Shown piece by piece: positions 19,383 through 28,426 of a DNA stretch of 64,000 nucleotides (the first letter of the stretch is position 1; each line of letters starts with the position of its first letter). The notes below the pieces were generated by a model that was not told where the DNA came from, did not search any database, and saw nothing but the letters and a program-made list of their open reading frames with translations. The stretch is from Bradyrhizobium betae (GTDB lineage Bacteria; Pseudomonadota; Alphaproteobacteria; Rhizobiales; Xanthobacteraceae). The position numbers and the translations under genes were made by a program. The stretch spans positions 1 through 64,000 of the forward strand of contig NZ_MZXW01000019.1 in assembly GCF_004123905.1 (NCBI RefSeq), read 5' to 3'.

Positions 19383-22300
19383 ATGGCAAACACTCCGAAA
19401 AAGGCCAAGGATCCCACGGAAGTTGCGCTTTCTGCGATCCAGGAAGCCCTGAACATCAGCGACACGGCGGCCGATACCAGCCGCAGCGCCTCCATGCGCA
19501 ACGAAACGGCATCTTCTTCCATGGCGCCGCCCCCTCCCCCGATGTTCGACGAGCCGAGCTTCGAGCCGCATCCTGCCGCCAACGAACGCGCCGTGTTCGA
19601 CCCGATCGAGGAGCCGCGTTCCTCGCGCCGCGCCGCCAACGACGACCGCGCGACCATCGGTCAGCTGCTGCAGACGTTGCAGACGGCACGCCCGACCCGC
19701 AACATCTACACGGGTGCGATCATCTTCACCGTCATCTGGCTCGCGGCCTGCGCGGCGCTGACGGTAGGCTTCCTGCCCTCGATCCGGGCCGCCATGGGCG
19801 AGAGCGGCGGCGTGCTGGCGATTGCCGGCCTCGTCACGATGTTCTTCGCGCCGATCATGCTGTTCTTCTTCCTGGCGAGCCTCGTCTGGCGCGGCCAGCA
19901 GATGAGCGCGGTCGCGCAGGCGATGGCGCAGGTCGCGATCCGTTTCTCCGAGCCGGAAGGCTCGGCCTCCGATTCCATGGTCACCGTCGGCCAGGCCATC
20001 CGCCGCGAGGTCGCGGCGATGGGCGACGGCATCGAGCGCGCCATTGCGCGCGCCGGCGAGCTCGAGACGCTGGTCGCCAACGAGGTCGCAGCACTCGAGC
20101 GCGCCTATTCCGACAACGAAGTGCGCATCCGCGCCCTGCTCCAGGACATCGCGCATCAGCGCGACAACCTCGTCGGCCAGGCCGAGCAGGTCCGCAGCGC
20201 CATCTCCGGCGTGCAGATCGATCTGCGCCACGACATTGCCCTGATCTCGGACGCGATCGCCTCGCGCGTCGACGAGGTCGCCAAGTCCATCACCGGCGCT
20301 CTCGAAGAGCGCGGCGCCCACATCACGGGCGCGCTGAGCAATGCCGGCGACAACATGATCCTCGCCCTCGGCGAGCGTGGCGGCGACCTGCTCGACCGCC
20401 TCGAGGAAGCCAGCAACGAGACCACGCGCGCCGTGCTCGACGCCAGCGAGCGTCTGACCACCAGCCTCAACTTCAAGACCGGCCACGTCCACGACGAGTT
20501 CGTCGACCTCGCTGACCGCGTCCACGAGATGCTGAACGAGCGCATCGACCGCATCACCGGCGAGTTCGAGCAGCGTTCCGCCGCGATCGTCGACGGCATC
20601 TCCGAACGCACCGAGCAGGTGCATGATAGCCTGAAGAACTCTTCGGACTCGCTGCTGCTCGAGCTCGAGCTGCGCTCCAACGACCTCTCGGCCAAGATCG
20701 ACGACGCCGGCAACCGCCTCGCAACCCAGATCATGACGAGCGGCGACAAGGCGAGCGACGCGCTCGACGCCACCGTCAACACCCTCGTCGCCAAGGTCGT
20801 GAGCCAGACCGAGACCGCGCACGATTCTCTCTCCTTGCAGATGAGCGCCTTCGACGAGCTGGTGAAGAACCAGGGCACCGAGCTGGTCGAGAAATTCGCC
20901 CGCGACTCCGGCACGCTGGGCGCGCTGATCACCCGCCACATCTCCGAGTTCGACCGCACCGTGAAGACCTTCGGCGGCGAGATCGTCGAGCGCATGGGCC
21001 AGCGCACCCATGACATCCATGAATCGCTGAAGACCTACGTCGACAATTTCGACTCTCGCTTCACCGCCAACGGCGGCGCGATCACGGATGTGCTCGACCA
21101 GCGCCTGGTGCAGTTCGAAACCGTGATCGGCGAACGCGTCACCAACCTCGACGCCTCGCTGAACGGCAAGATCTCCAGCCTCGACAGCACGATCGAAGGC
21201 CACATCAAGACCTTCGACGACCAGCTCGGCGGCCGCGTCAGCGCGCTGGAACAGTCGTTCGACACCCGCGCCACCTCCGTCACCGAAACGATCGACGCGC
21301 GCCTCAACACGCTCTCGACGTCGCTGACCGACGGTGCCGCGCAGGCGATCCAGTCGATCGACTCCCGCCTCACCCACCTCACGACGTCGCTCACCGACGG
21401 CGCGTCGCAGACCATTGAGGCGATCGACTCGCGCCTCAATCACCTCACGACCTCGCTGACCGATGGCGCTTCGCAGACCATCCAGTCGATCGACACCCGC
21501 CTGACGCACCTCACGACGACGCTGACGGGCGGCGCGACGCAGGCGCTGGAGTCCATCGACTCCCGCCTCACCTACCTGACCACCGCTGTGACCAACGGCG
21601 CATCGCAGGCCGTGCAGTCGATCGACACCCGCCTCACGCTGCTGACCTCGACGCTCACCGACGGCACCGCGCAGGCGATCGAGGCGGTCGACCGCCGCAT
21701 CACCGGCGTCACCGAGATCATCGACGGCCGCAGCACGCACCTGACCGACACGGTCACGGCGCGCTTCCAGGATATCCACCAGGCCATCGAGACCAAGGTC
21801 GGCTCGGTCGCCAGCGACATCGACGTGCGCGTGGCGCAGTTCGAGGACCTGCTCGGCTCGCGCGTCGAGGCCGTCGCCGGCCGCATCGAAAGCAGCGGCC
21901 GCCAGGCCAGCGAGGACATGATGTCCCGTGCCGAGATGATCTCGACCGCGATCCGCTCGCATGTCGAGGACGCCGAGCGCTCGCTCACCAACCTCGTCGT
22001 CAACACCAGCGAGACGATCCAGACCGGTGCGCGCACCGCGCAGCAATCGCTGATGACGGTCTCCTCTGACGTCAACGCCCAGCTCAAGATGACCTCCGCC
22101 GAGGTCGAGCGCGCGCTGACCGCGGTCGGCACCGGTGCTGCGAACTCGATCCTGACCAGCGCCCGCGAGGCGCAGTCGACCCTGGTCGCCGCCTCCGGCG
22201 ATGCCTCCAACCAGATCAAGGGGCTTGCAGCCGACGTCGAACGCACGCTGTCTGCGACCGGTTCGGCTACTGCAGCCTCGATCCTGGCCGGCGCCCGCGA

Positions 22301-25097
22301 GGTGCAGACCACGCTCGTCACGGCGTCCTCGGACGCGGCCAACCACGTCAAGACGCTCACCGCCGACGTGCAGCGCTCGCTGTCGCTGGCCGGCACCACC
22401 ACGGCCGAGGCGATCACCGCCGGCGCCCGCGATGCGCAGAGCGCGCTGATCGCGGCCTCGAGCGAGACCGCCAACCAGATCAAGGCGCTGTCCTCCGACG
22501 TGCAGCGCTCGCTTTCGATGGCCGGCACCTCGACGGCAGAGACCATCATGACTGGCGCCCGCGAAGCGCAGAGCACCCTCGTCAATGCGTCCTCGGATGC
22601 GGCGAGCCAGGTCAAGTCTCTCGCGGCCGAAGTGCATCGTTCGCTCTCGCAGGTCGGCCAGTCGACCGCCGAGACGATCACCACCAGCGCCCGCGACGCC
22701 CAGAGCACCCTGCTCTCCGTCTCGGCCGAGCAGACCGGCCAGGTCCGTTCGCTGGCTGCCGAGATGCAGCGCGCGCTGGCGACCGCCGGCGGCGCCACCA
22801 TCGAGGCGCTCACCAGCGGCGTGCGCGAGGCGCAAGGCACGCTGATCTCCGCCTCCACGGATGCGGCCAGCCAGATCAAGTCGCTGACCACGGACATCGA
22901 GCGCACGCTGACCTCGGTCGGCGCCGACACCGCTTCGACCATCCTCAACAGCGCGCGTGAGGCGCAGACCTCGCTGACCTCGACGTCGGCGGATGCCGCA
23001 AGCCAGATCCGCACGATCTCGACCGAGATCGAGCGCGTGCTGAGCACGGCCACGACCAATGCGACCAACGATATCCAGACCAGCGCGCTCAACGCCCAGA
23101 ACGCGCTGATCAACGCCTCCAACGAGGCGAGCTCGCGCGTCAAGTCGAGCTCGGCCGACGTCGAGCGCTCGGTGCTCGCCGCCAGCAGCAGCTTCGGCCA
23201 GGCCATGACCGGCAAGACCGACGAGATCGTCACCTATGTGCAGCAGCAGGCCGACCGTCTGACCAACATGATCGACGCCAAGCGCGGCGCGCTGGTCGAC
23301 GCGATCGGCTCGAAGACCAGCCAGCTCACGCTCGACATCGACCGCGTCACCTCCGATGCGCTGAAGTCGATCGAGACGCGCGGCCATGCCTTCTCGCAGA
23401 CCATGATGGGCAACGGCTCGGAAGTCGCCCGCACCATCAACGCGGCGAGCGAGATGGCGACCGGCGCAGTCGGCAAATCGCTCAAGGACCTCGAGCAGGC
23501 CTCGCGCTCGGCGATCGACCAGTCGCGCCAGGTCTCGATCGCGGCCGTCACCGAGATGCAGGAGACCAGCAAGATCCTGCGCACCGACACGGTCGCCCTG
23601 TTCGAGCGTCTGCGCGAAGGCAACATCCTGCTCCAGGAGGTGCTGACCGGTGCGCACGACAACCTCAACTCGCTCGAGCGTGCGCTGGTGACCCGCGTCG
23701 CCGACTTCGTCTCGGCGATGAACGACGTCACCTCGCGCAACGGCGCGGCGACGCAGAACCTAGAAGACCAGCTCAACGTCTTCAACACCAAGACCACGCG
23801 GGCGCTCCAGGATCTCGGCGAGCTGTCGACCCAGTTCGACGCGCACGGCAAGGCGCTGGTCGATGCCGCCCAGGTCGTCGAGCAGAGCAACAAGAACACC
23901 ACCGCCTCGCTTGCCGAACGCAAGGCGGCGCTGGAATCGCTCGTCACCACGATCGACCTGCGCACCACCGATCTCGACCAGCGTCTGTCGCGCTTCACCG
24001 GCCTGCTCGATGAATCGCTGGCCGCCGCCGAAGAGCGTGCCCGCGACATCGCCCGCGTCGTCGCGGAGACTGCCGGTGCCGGCTCGGCCGCGATCACCCG
24101 CCAGTTCGAGGCGGTGCGGTCGGCGTCGGAAGAAGAGCATCGCCAGACCATCGATGCCATGCAGGACATCTACCGCCAGACCACGGACGAGGCGGATGCG
24201 ATGTTCAAGCAGTCGGCCGAGAAGTTCGGCAACCTCGTCGCCAGCATGAAGCAGATGGCGTACGAGATGCACAACGAGCTCGAAGCCACCCGCAACGAGT
24301 TGCGCCGCGGCGTGCTCGAGATGCCGCAGGAGGCCGCCGAGAGCACGGCGCAGATGCGCAAGGTGATCGTCGACCAGATCGAGGCCCTCGCCGAGCTCAA
24401 CCGCATCGTGGCCCAGCATGGCCGTGGTCTCGACGTCTCGACGTCGGGCCGCGCTTCTGTCGCCGTCCAGCGCCAGGAAGAGCCGATGATGGCGGCCGTC
24501 GGCGCGCGCAACACCGAGACCCGCATGCGCGACACCGGCAGCGCCTCCACGCTGCCGCCGCCGGACCTCGGCATGCCCGCGCCCTCGCGCCGCACCGAAG
24601 CGCCGCCGGTCGCACCGTCCAGCAACGACCAGGGCCGTGACGGCTGGCTGTCGGACCTGCTCAACCGCACCGACGCCAACCAGGGCGCACCGACCGGTCG
24701 TGAGGCGCCCCGCGGCCGCGCTGCGCCCGCGCCGCAGCCGCAGGCCCCGCAGCCCAGCAGCAATCCGCTGGAATCGCTGTCGCTCGACATCGGCCGGCTG
24801 ATGGACCGCAACCTCGCGGCCGAGATGTGGGACCGCTACCAGCGCGGCGAGAACAAGGCCTTCACCAAGCGCCTCTACACGCCCGCCGGCCAGAAGGCCT
24901 TTGACGAGGTCGCCCGCAAGTACCGCGCCGACCGCAACTTCAAGGGCACGGTCGATCGCTACGTCGCCGAGTTCGAACGCCTGCTCGACGAAGTCGCCCG
25001 CGACGGCCGCGGCCCGCAGGAGCTGCGCAGCCACCTGACCTCCGAGACGGGCCTGGTGTACACGCTGCTGGCACATGCGGCGGGCCGGCTGGGGTAA
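19383..25097 (+). CDS. Giant membrane-anchored repeat protein, GPR/RgsE-like polar growth factor
   Basis: A protein of 1904 residues. Residues 1-105 are disordered and Pro-rich. Two transmembrane helices lie at about 108-131 and 143-168. A long helical region (about 175-1650) is built from apolipoprotein-like 11-residue periods, including exact 22-residue repeats (637-790, pattern IDSRLTHLTTSLTDGASQ) and 44-residue repeats (894-1245, pattern AREAQSTL..ASSDAANQIK). A Pro-rich stretch and a conserved C-terminal domain (about 1795-1904, with LAAEMWDRYQRGENKAFTKR) follow. This architecture matches the growth-pole ring protein GPR of Agrobacterium and RgsE of Sinorhizobium, which organise unipolar growth; that identity is recalled and inferred. 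A CtrA-type box lies upstream and a strong terminator downstream. Confidence 0.85.
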   Translation: MANTPKKAKDPTEVALSAIQEALNISDTAADTSRSASMRNETASSSMAPPPPPMFDEPSFEPHPAANERAVFDPIEEPRSSRRAANDDRATIGQLLQTLQTARPTRNIYTGAIIFTVIWLAACAALTVGFLPSIRAAMGESGGVLAIAGLVTMFFAPIMLFFFLASLVWRGQQMSAVAQAMAQVAIRFSEPEGSASDSMVTVGQAIRREVAAMGDGIERAIARAGELETLVANEVAALERAYSDNEVRIRALLQDIAHQRDNLVGQAEQVRSAISGVQIDLRHDIALISDAIASRVDEVAKSITGALEERGAHITGALSNAGDNMILALGERGGDLLDRLEEASNETTRAVLDASERLTTSLNFKTGHVHDEFVDLADRVHEMLNERIDRITGEFEQRSAAIVDGISERTEQVHDSLKNSSDSLLLELELRSNDLSAKIDDAGNRLATQIMTSGDKASDALDATVNTLVAKVVSQTETAHDSLSLQMSAFDELVKNQGTELVEKFARDSGTLGALITRHISEFDRTVKTFGGEIVERMGQRTHDIHESLKTYVDNFDSRFTANGGAITDVLDQRLVQFETVIGERVTNLDASLNGKISSLDSTIEGHIKTFDDQLGGRVSALEQSFDTRATSVTETIDARLNTLSTSLTDGAAQAIQSIDSRLTHLTTSLTDGASQTIEAIDSRLNHLTTSLTDGASQTIQSIDTRLTHLTTTLTGGATQALESIDSRLTYLTTAVTNGASQAVQSIDTRLTLLTSTLTDGTAQAIEAVDRRITGVTEIIDGRSTHLTDTVTARFQDIHQAIETKVGSVASDIDVRVAQFEDLLGSRVEAVAGRIESSGRQASEDMMSRAEMISTAIRSHVEDAERSLTNLVVNTSETIQTGARTAQQSLMTVSSDVNAQLKMTSAEVERALTAVGTGAANSILTSAREAQSTLVAASGDASNQIKGLAADVERTLSATGSATAASILAGAREVQTTLVTASSDAANHVKTLTADVQRSLSLAGTTTAEAITAGARDAQSALIAASSETANQIKALSSDVQRSLSMAGTSTAETIMTGAREAQSTLVNASSDAASQVKSLAAEVHRSLSQVGQSTAETITTSARDAQSTLLSVSAEQTGQVRSLAAEMQRALATAGGATIEALTSGVREAQGTLISASTDAASQIKSLTTDIERTLTSVGADTASTILNSAREAQTSLTSTSADAASQIRTISTEIERVLSTATTNATNDIQTSALNAQNALINASNEASSRVKSSSADVERSVLAASSSFGQAMTGKTDEIVTYVQQQADRLTNMIDAKRGALVDAIGSKTSQLTLDIDRVTSDALKSIETRGHAFSQTMMGNGSEVARTINAASEMATGAVGKSLKDLEQASRSAIDQSRQVSIAAVTEMQETSKILRTDTVALFERLREGNILLQEVLTGAHDNLNSLERALVTRVADFVSAMNDVTSRNGAATQNLEDQLNVFNTKTTRALQDLGELSTQFDAHGKALVDAAQVVEQSNKNTTASLAERKAALESLVTTIDLRTTDLDQRLSRFTGLLDESLAAAEERARDIARVVAETAGAGSAAITRQFEAVRSASEEEHRQTIDAMQDIYRQTTDEADAMFKQSAEKFGNLVASMKQMAYEMHNELEATRNELRRGVLEMPQEAAESTAQMRKVIVDQIEALAELNRIVAQHGRGLDVSTSGRASVAVQRQEEPMMAAVGARNTETRMRDTGSASTLPPPDLGMPAPSRRTEAPPVAPSSNDQGRDGWLSDLLNRTDANQGAPTGREAPRGRAAPAPQPQAPQPSSNPLESLSLDIGRLMDRNLAAEMWDRYQRGENKAFTKRLYTPAGQKAFDEVARKYRADRNFKGTVDRYVAEFERLLDEVARDGRGPQELRSHLTSETGLVYTLLAHAAGRLG
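21291..21752 (+). repeat. In-frame 66-bp tandem repeats (22-residue units)
   Basis: Seven units start exactly 66 bp apart at 21291, 21357, 21423, 21489, 21555, 21621 and 21687, each opening with (A/G)TCGAC encoding I/V-D. They encode 22-residue units, i.e. two 11-residue periods, within the giant protein. The last unit is diverged. The period is too regular for independent selection alone and implies recent internal duplication. Confidence 0.9.
22062..23117 (+). repeat. In-frame 132-bp tandem repeats (44-residue units)
   Basis: Eight diverged units of 132 bp follow one another without indels, each with the order S-D-A-A-x-Q-I-K ... V-E-R-x-L ... A-R-E-A-Q-S-T-L. They encode 44 residues (four 11-residue periods). 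A ninth partial unit follows to about 23190. They lie within the giant polar-growth candidate. Confidence 0.85.
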
Positions 25098-25149
25098 GCA
25101 GTGCGTAGCGACAACGAATAGCGGCAGTGCGTAGCGACAACGAATAGCG
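25098..25149. repeat. Perfect 26-bp tandem duplication
   Basis: The 26-bp unit beginning GCAGTGCGTAGCGACAACG is present twice, back to back, immediately after the TAA of the giant gene. It is non-coding. Confidence 0.85.
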
Positions 25150-25156
25150 AATGAAA

Positions 25157-25187
25157 ACGGAGGCCTCACGGCCTCCGTTTTTGTTTT
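25157..25187 (+). terminator. Rho-independent terminator of the giant gene
   Basis: An 8-bp stem ACGGAGGC / GCCTCCGT with a 6-base loop is followed by TTTTTGTTTT. Confidence 0.9.
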
Positions 25188-25208
25188 GGGGTGATCGTAC
25201 GCTCGCGT

Positions 25209-25341
25209 GCCCCGGACGCAGCGCAGCGCTTCTTCAGCGGTGCGCTGCAGAGCCGGGGCCCATTTCGCGACACTGTATCGTGTTGCCTTCTGGGTCCCGG
25301 CTCTGCGCAGCAGCGTTGCACGCTGCAGCGCGTCCGGGACA
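25209..25341. repeat. Dispersed palindromic repeat, CCGGGAC/GTCCGGG family, copy 1
   Basis: The outer arms GCCCCGGACGC and GCGTCCGGGAC and the inner arms AGAGCCGGGGCCCA / GGGTCCCGGCTCTGC form a long nested dyad. A related element lies at 32001-32114. Confidence 0.7.
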
Positions 25342-25370
25342 CGAGACCTGATTGCACACTCTCTCCGCGT

Positions 25371-25457
25371 CGTCATTGCGAGGAGCCCTTGCGACGAAGC
25401 AATCCAGAATCCCTCCGCGGAGACAGTCTGGATTGCTTCGCTACGCTCGCAATGACG
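25371..25457. repeat. Dispersed palindromic repeat, CGTCATTGCGAG family
   Basis: The arms CGTCATTGCGAG and CTCGCAATGACG are perfect over 12 bp, with inner arms GAAGCAATCCAGA / TCTGGATTGCTTCG. This is a common type of intergenic repeat in Bradyrhizobium-like genomes. Confidence 0.8.
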
Positions 25458-25474
25458 AGGTGAGAGACGAGCGC

Positions 25475-26353
25475 CTACTGCCGCCTCCGCTCCGTCGCCG
25501 CCGGCTTCGGCGGCTCGGCGGGCGGCGGAGCGGCGGCTGGTGCGCTGTTGCTGGCGCCGAACAGCACGCGGGTCGGGTTGCGATCAAAATTGTTCACGGC
25601 GCGGCTGATGTCGCCGAGGGTACGGCGGCCATCGGTCATCAACGCGCCCGAGCGCTTGTCGAAATCATCGGCCAGCTCGCGGATCGACTTCACCGCCTGG
25701 AACAGCTCGCCGCCGTCCTTGCCGCCGGCGAGCGTGTTGAGGCCGAGCATGAGGCTGTCGGCCTTGAGCATCACGCCGTCGACCTTGGCCATCACGCCGT
25801 CGATCTTCTCGGAGTTGCGGGCGAGCGAGTTGGTGAAGGTCTCGAGGTTCTTCAGCGAGTTCTTCACCGATTCCTGATTGTCGGCGACGATCTTGTTGAT
25901 GTTCTGCAGCGTGCCGCGGATGGCCTCGGTAACGTCCTGGAGCTTGTTCGGATCGGCCAGCAACGTCGGAATGCCGTCCTCGTCGAGCGATGGCGGCGGT
26001 GCGGCCTCCTCGCCGCCCTTGAGCGAGATCGCGGCGACGCCGGTGAGGCCCTGGAATTCGAGGCCGACCAGAGTGTCCTTGCGGATCGGGGCGTTGTTCT
26101 CGATCATGGCGAGTGCGACAACCCGACGCGGGTTGTCGAGCTTCACCGAGACCACTTCACCCACCCGGATACCGTTGAAATTGACGCTGCCACCGTTGCG
26201 CAGGCCCGCGGCCGGCCCCTCGAACACCACGCGCAGCGGGCTGCGCTGCTTGGTGGAGTGCAGCGACTGGAACCACAGCACGAAGCCGATCGCCGCGGCG
26301 ATCACCGCCAGCGTGAACGATCCGATCAGTACGTAATTCGCCCGCGTTTCCAT
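25475..26353 (-). CDS. mlaD: MlaD-type MCE protein of a lipid ABC transporter
   Basis: A 292-residue protein anchored by one N-terminal helix (about residues 9-29), with a single MCE domain at about 40-118 (PLRVVFEGPAAGLRNGGSVN, GIRVGEVVSVKLD, GLTGVAAISL). A long helical periplasmic region and a Pro/Ala-rich tail follow. MCE proteins bind lipids and pass them between membranes as hexameric rings. It is the last gene of the operon mlaE-mlaF-mlaD. The long C-terminal helix suggests a needle-like or outer-membrane-reaching form rather than the short E. coli MlaD. Confidence 0.9.
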   Translation of the reverse strand: METRANYVLIGSFTLAVIAAAIGFVLWFQSLHSTKQRSPLRVVFEGPAAGLRNGGSVNFNGIRVGEVVSVKLDNPRRVVALAMIENNAPIRKDTLVGLEFQGLTGVAAISLKGGEEAAPPPSLDEDGIPTLLADPNKLQDVTEAIRGTLQNINKIVADNQESVKNSLKNLETFTNSLARNSEKIDGVMAKVDGVMLKADSLMLGLNTLAGGKDGGELFQAVKSIRELADDFDKRSGALMTDGRRTLGDISRAVNNFDRNPTRVLFGASNSAPAAAPPPAEPPKPAATERRRQ

Positions 26354-26373
26354 CAGCTGCTACTCCGGCTACT

Positions 26374-27156
26374 TCAGCCCATGACCGCGCGGGCGCGCTT
26401 GCCATGGAAATACTGCCTCAGCCAGGGATGCTGCGAGGCCTGCATGTCGGCGATCGACCCTGCCGCAATGATCTTACCGTTCCCTAAAACGGCGATGCGG
26501 TCGCAAGCTGTGTAAAGGCTGTCGAGGTCGTGGGTTACCATGAAAACGGTCAGCCCCAAAGTGCGCTGGAGCGTCCGGACCAGCTCGTCGAAGTCGCCGG
26601 CGCCGATCGGATCGAGACCCGAGGTCGGCTCGTCCAGGAACACGAGGTCCGGATCGAGCGACAGCGCACGCGCCAGCGCCACGCGCTTGATCATGCCGCC
26701 CGAGAGCTCCGAGGGAAAGCGCTCGGCAACTTCGGGCTTGAGGCCGACCATGGTGAGCTTGGCCATGGTGATCTCGTTCATCAGCCGCTGCGACACCCGC
26801 AGATATTCGCGCATCGGAAACTGGATGTTCTGCCGCACCGTCAGCGAGGAGAACAGCGCGCCCTGCTGGAACAGCACGCCCCAGCGGCGTTCGACGTTGC
26901 GGCGCTGCGAGGTGCTGGAGGAATCGAGATCGACGCCGAACACCTCGATGGAGCCTGCGACCTTCGGCACAAGTCCGATGATGGTACGCGTCAGCACCGA
27001 TTTGCCGGCGCCCGAGGGACCGACAAATCCCAAAATCTCGCCGCGCTTGACGTCGAGGTTGAGGCCGTCGAGCACGCGCGTCGCGCCGAATTGCACGGTG
27101 ATGTCGCGGACGCGGATGATGGGATCTTGAATCTCGCTTTGAGCTTCTCTTGCCAT
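26374..27156 (-). CDS. mlaF: MlaF-type ATP-binding subunit
   Basis: A 260-residue ABC ATPase. The Walker A is GPSGAGKS (K52 with this start), the signature LSGGM (about 151-155) and the Walker B LVFLDEPTSGLDP; the switch histidine is in VTHDLDS. It energises retrograde or anterograde phospholipid transport with MlaE and MlaD. The ATG at 27156 has GGGA 7 bases upstream; a GTG at 27162 overlapping the mlaE stop is an alternative. It lies 20 bp before mlaD. Confidence 0.92.
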   Translation of the reverse strand: MAREAQSEIQDPIIRVRDITVQFGATRVLDGLNLDVKRGEILGFVGPSGAGKSVLTRTIIGLVPKVAGSIEVFGVDLDSSSTSQRRNVERRWGVLFQQGALFSSLTVRQNIQFPMREYLRVSQRLMNEITMAKLTMVGLKPEVAERFPSELSGGMIKRVALARALSLDPDLVFLDEPTSGLDPIGAGDFDELVRTLQRTLGLTVFMVTHDLDSLYTACDRIAVLGNGKIIAAGSIADMQASQHPWLRQYFHGKRARAVMG

Positions 27157-27158
27157 CG

Positions 27159-28292
27159 TCACATCCCGATCGAGGCGAAGAAGACGGCGAACACGCCGTC
27201 CATGACGATGACGAAGAAGATGCCCTTCACCACCGACGCGGTGGTGTGCTGTCCAAGCGATTCCGCGCTGCCCTGCACGGCGAGGCCCTCGACGCAGGCG
27301 ACGATGCCGATCACGGCGGCCATCACCGGCGCTTTCACGATGCCGACGATGAAATGGTCGATCGAGATGGCGTCGCGCAGGCGCAACAGGAACGCTTCAG
27401 GATCGACGCCGCCATAGAGCCAGGCGACCAGACCGCCGCCGTAGAGCGCGGCCATCGCGCCGAGAAAGGCCAGGATCGGCAGCGCCAGCACCAGCGCCAG
27501 CATGCGCGGCAGCACCAGCACCTCGATCGGGTCAAAGCCCATGGTACGCAGCGCGTCGATTTCTTCCCGCATCTTCATCGAGCCGAGCTCGGCGGTGTAG
27601 GCGCTGCCCGAGCGGCCCGCGACCATGATCGCGACCAGGAGCACGCCGATCTCGCGCAGCACCAGCACGCCGAGCATGTCGACGACGAAGATGTCGGCGC
27701 CGAAGCGGCGGAAATGGAAGATACCTTGTTGCGCGATGATGCATCCGATCAGGAAGGTGATCAGCACCACGATCGGCACCGCGCGCCAGCAGACCTGCTC
27801 CATGTGGTGCACGGTCGAGGTCAGGCGGAACGAGCGCGGGTGGATCAGGGTGCGAAAGCCTGCCGCGAGCACCGCGCCGAGCATGTCGACGAGGCCTGCC
27901 ACCGTCCCGGCGAGGCCGGCAACAGTGCGGCCGATCTGCTCCAGCATGCCGGTGATGGTGATCGTGCCCGAGTCTGTCACGGGGCTTGCCCTGACCCGCC
28001 GCACCTCGTCCACGAGGCTCGAATAGTTCGCCGAGAGGCCCGCGATCTGGGCCTCGACCGCGCCTTGCGTCAGGCTGCGGCGCAGCCGCTCGATCAGCCA
28101 GGCGCCAAAGGTGTCGAGCTTGGCGACCTCGGAGACATCGATGAAGATGCTTTGGGGGCTGCCGGCCAGCTTCTCGGCATCCGCCACCATCCGCTCCAGG
28201 ACCGGCGCGAAGCTCGCGGTCCAGGTTCCGGTGGCGCAGAGTGCCAGCGCATTGCCCTTCGCAATCCGTTCCAGCTTCGGATCGCTACTCAA
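27159..28292 (-). CDS. mlaE: MlaE-type permease with N-terminal STAS domain
   Basis: A 377-residue permease. Residues 1-105 form a STAS/MlaB-like domain (FIDVSEVAKLDTFGAWLIER), and residues about 150-377 form the MlaE membrane domain (MEQVCWRAVPIVVLITFLIG, VAGRSGSAYTAELGSMKMRE, EIDALRTMGFDP). In E. coli the STAS protein MlaB is a separate subunit; here it is fused, as is common in alphaproteobacteria and plant-type systems. No mlaC or mlaA gene is adjacent. Confidence 0.92.
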   Translation of the reverse strand: MSSDPKLERIAKGNALALCATGTWTASFAPVLERMVADAEKLAGSPQSIFIDVSEVAKLDTFGAWLIERLRRSLTQGAVEAQIAGLSANYSSLVDEVRRVRASPVTDSGTITITGMLEQIGRTVAGLAGTVAGLVDMLGAVLAAGFRTLIHPRSFRLTSTVHHMEQVCWRAVPIVVLITFLIGCIIAQQGIFHFRRFGADIFVVDMLGVLVLREIGVLLVAIMVAGRSGSAYTAELGSMKMREEIDALRTMGFDPIEVLVLPRMLALVLALPILAFLGAMAALYGGGLVAWLYGGVDPEAFLLRLRDAISIDHFIVGIVKAPVMAAVIGIVACVEGLAVQGSAESLGQHTTASVVKGIFFVIVMDGVFAVFFASIGM

Positions 28293-28383
28293 GATGTCCG
28301 CTCCCGTGCCGGGGCGGAGAAAATCGGATGGTTGCGCACGCGCCCTTACCCGGAGAAGGTATCCCCAACTGGTTAATGTTAGT

Positions 28384-28401
28384 TGCTAGAGGTAACTAGC
28401 A
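28384..28401. promoter_or_regulatory. Short dyad upstream of the epimerase gene
   Basis: TGCTAG-N6-CTAGCA lies 25 bp before the ATG at 28427. It could be an operator or a 5' UTR hairpin; no regulator is recognised. Confidence 0.2.
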
Positions 28402-28426
28402 GGTTCAGATTTCGCCAGAGTTCAAA

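Noticed and set aside
21291..23117. Regular DNA repeats that could be taken for a CRISPR array
   Set aside because: Units are 66 and 132 bp, contiguous without spacers, in frame, and encode helical protein repeats.
19164..23657. A 1497-codon open frame antisense to the giant repeat protein
   Set aside because: It is a by-product of GC-rich codon bias and the repeats on the plus strand. Its translation is low-complexity Asp/Arg/Gly/Leu sequence with no domain, and the plus-strand frame has two membrane helices, a terminator and conserved ends.
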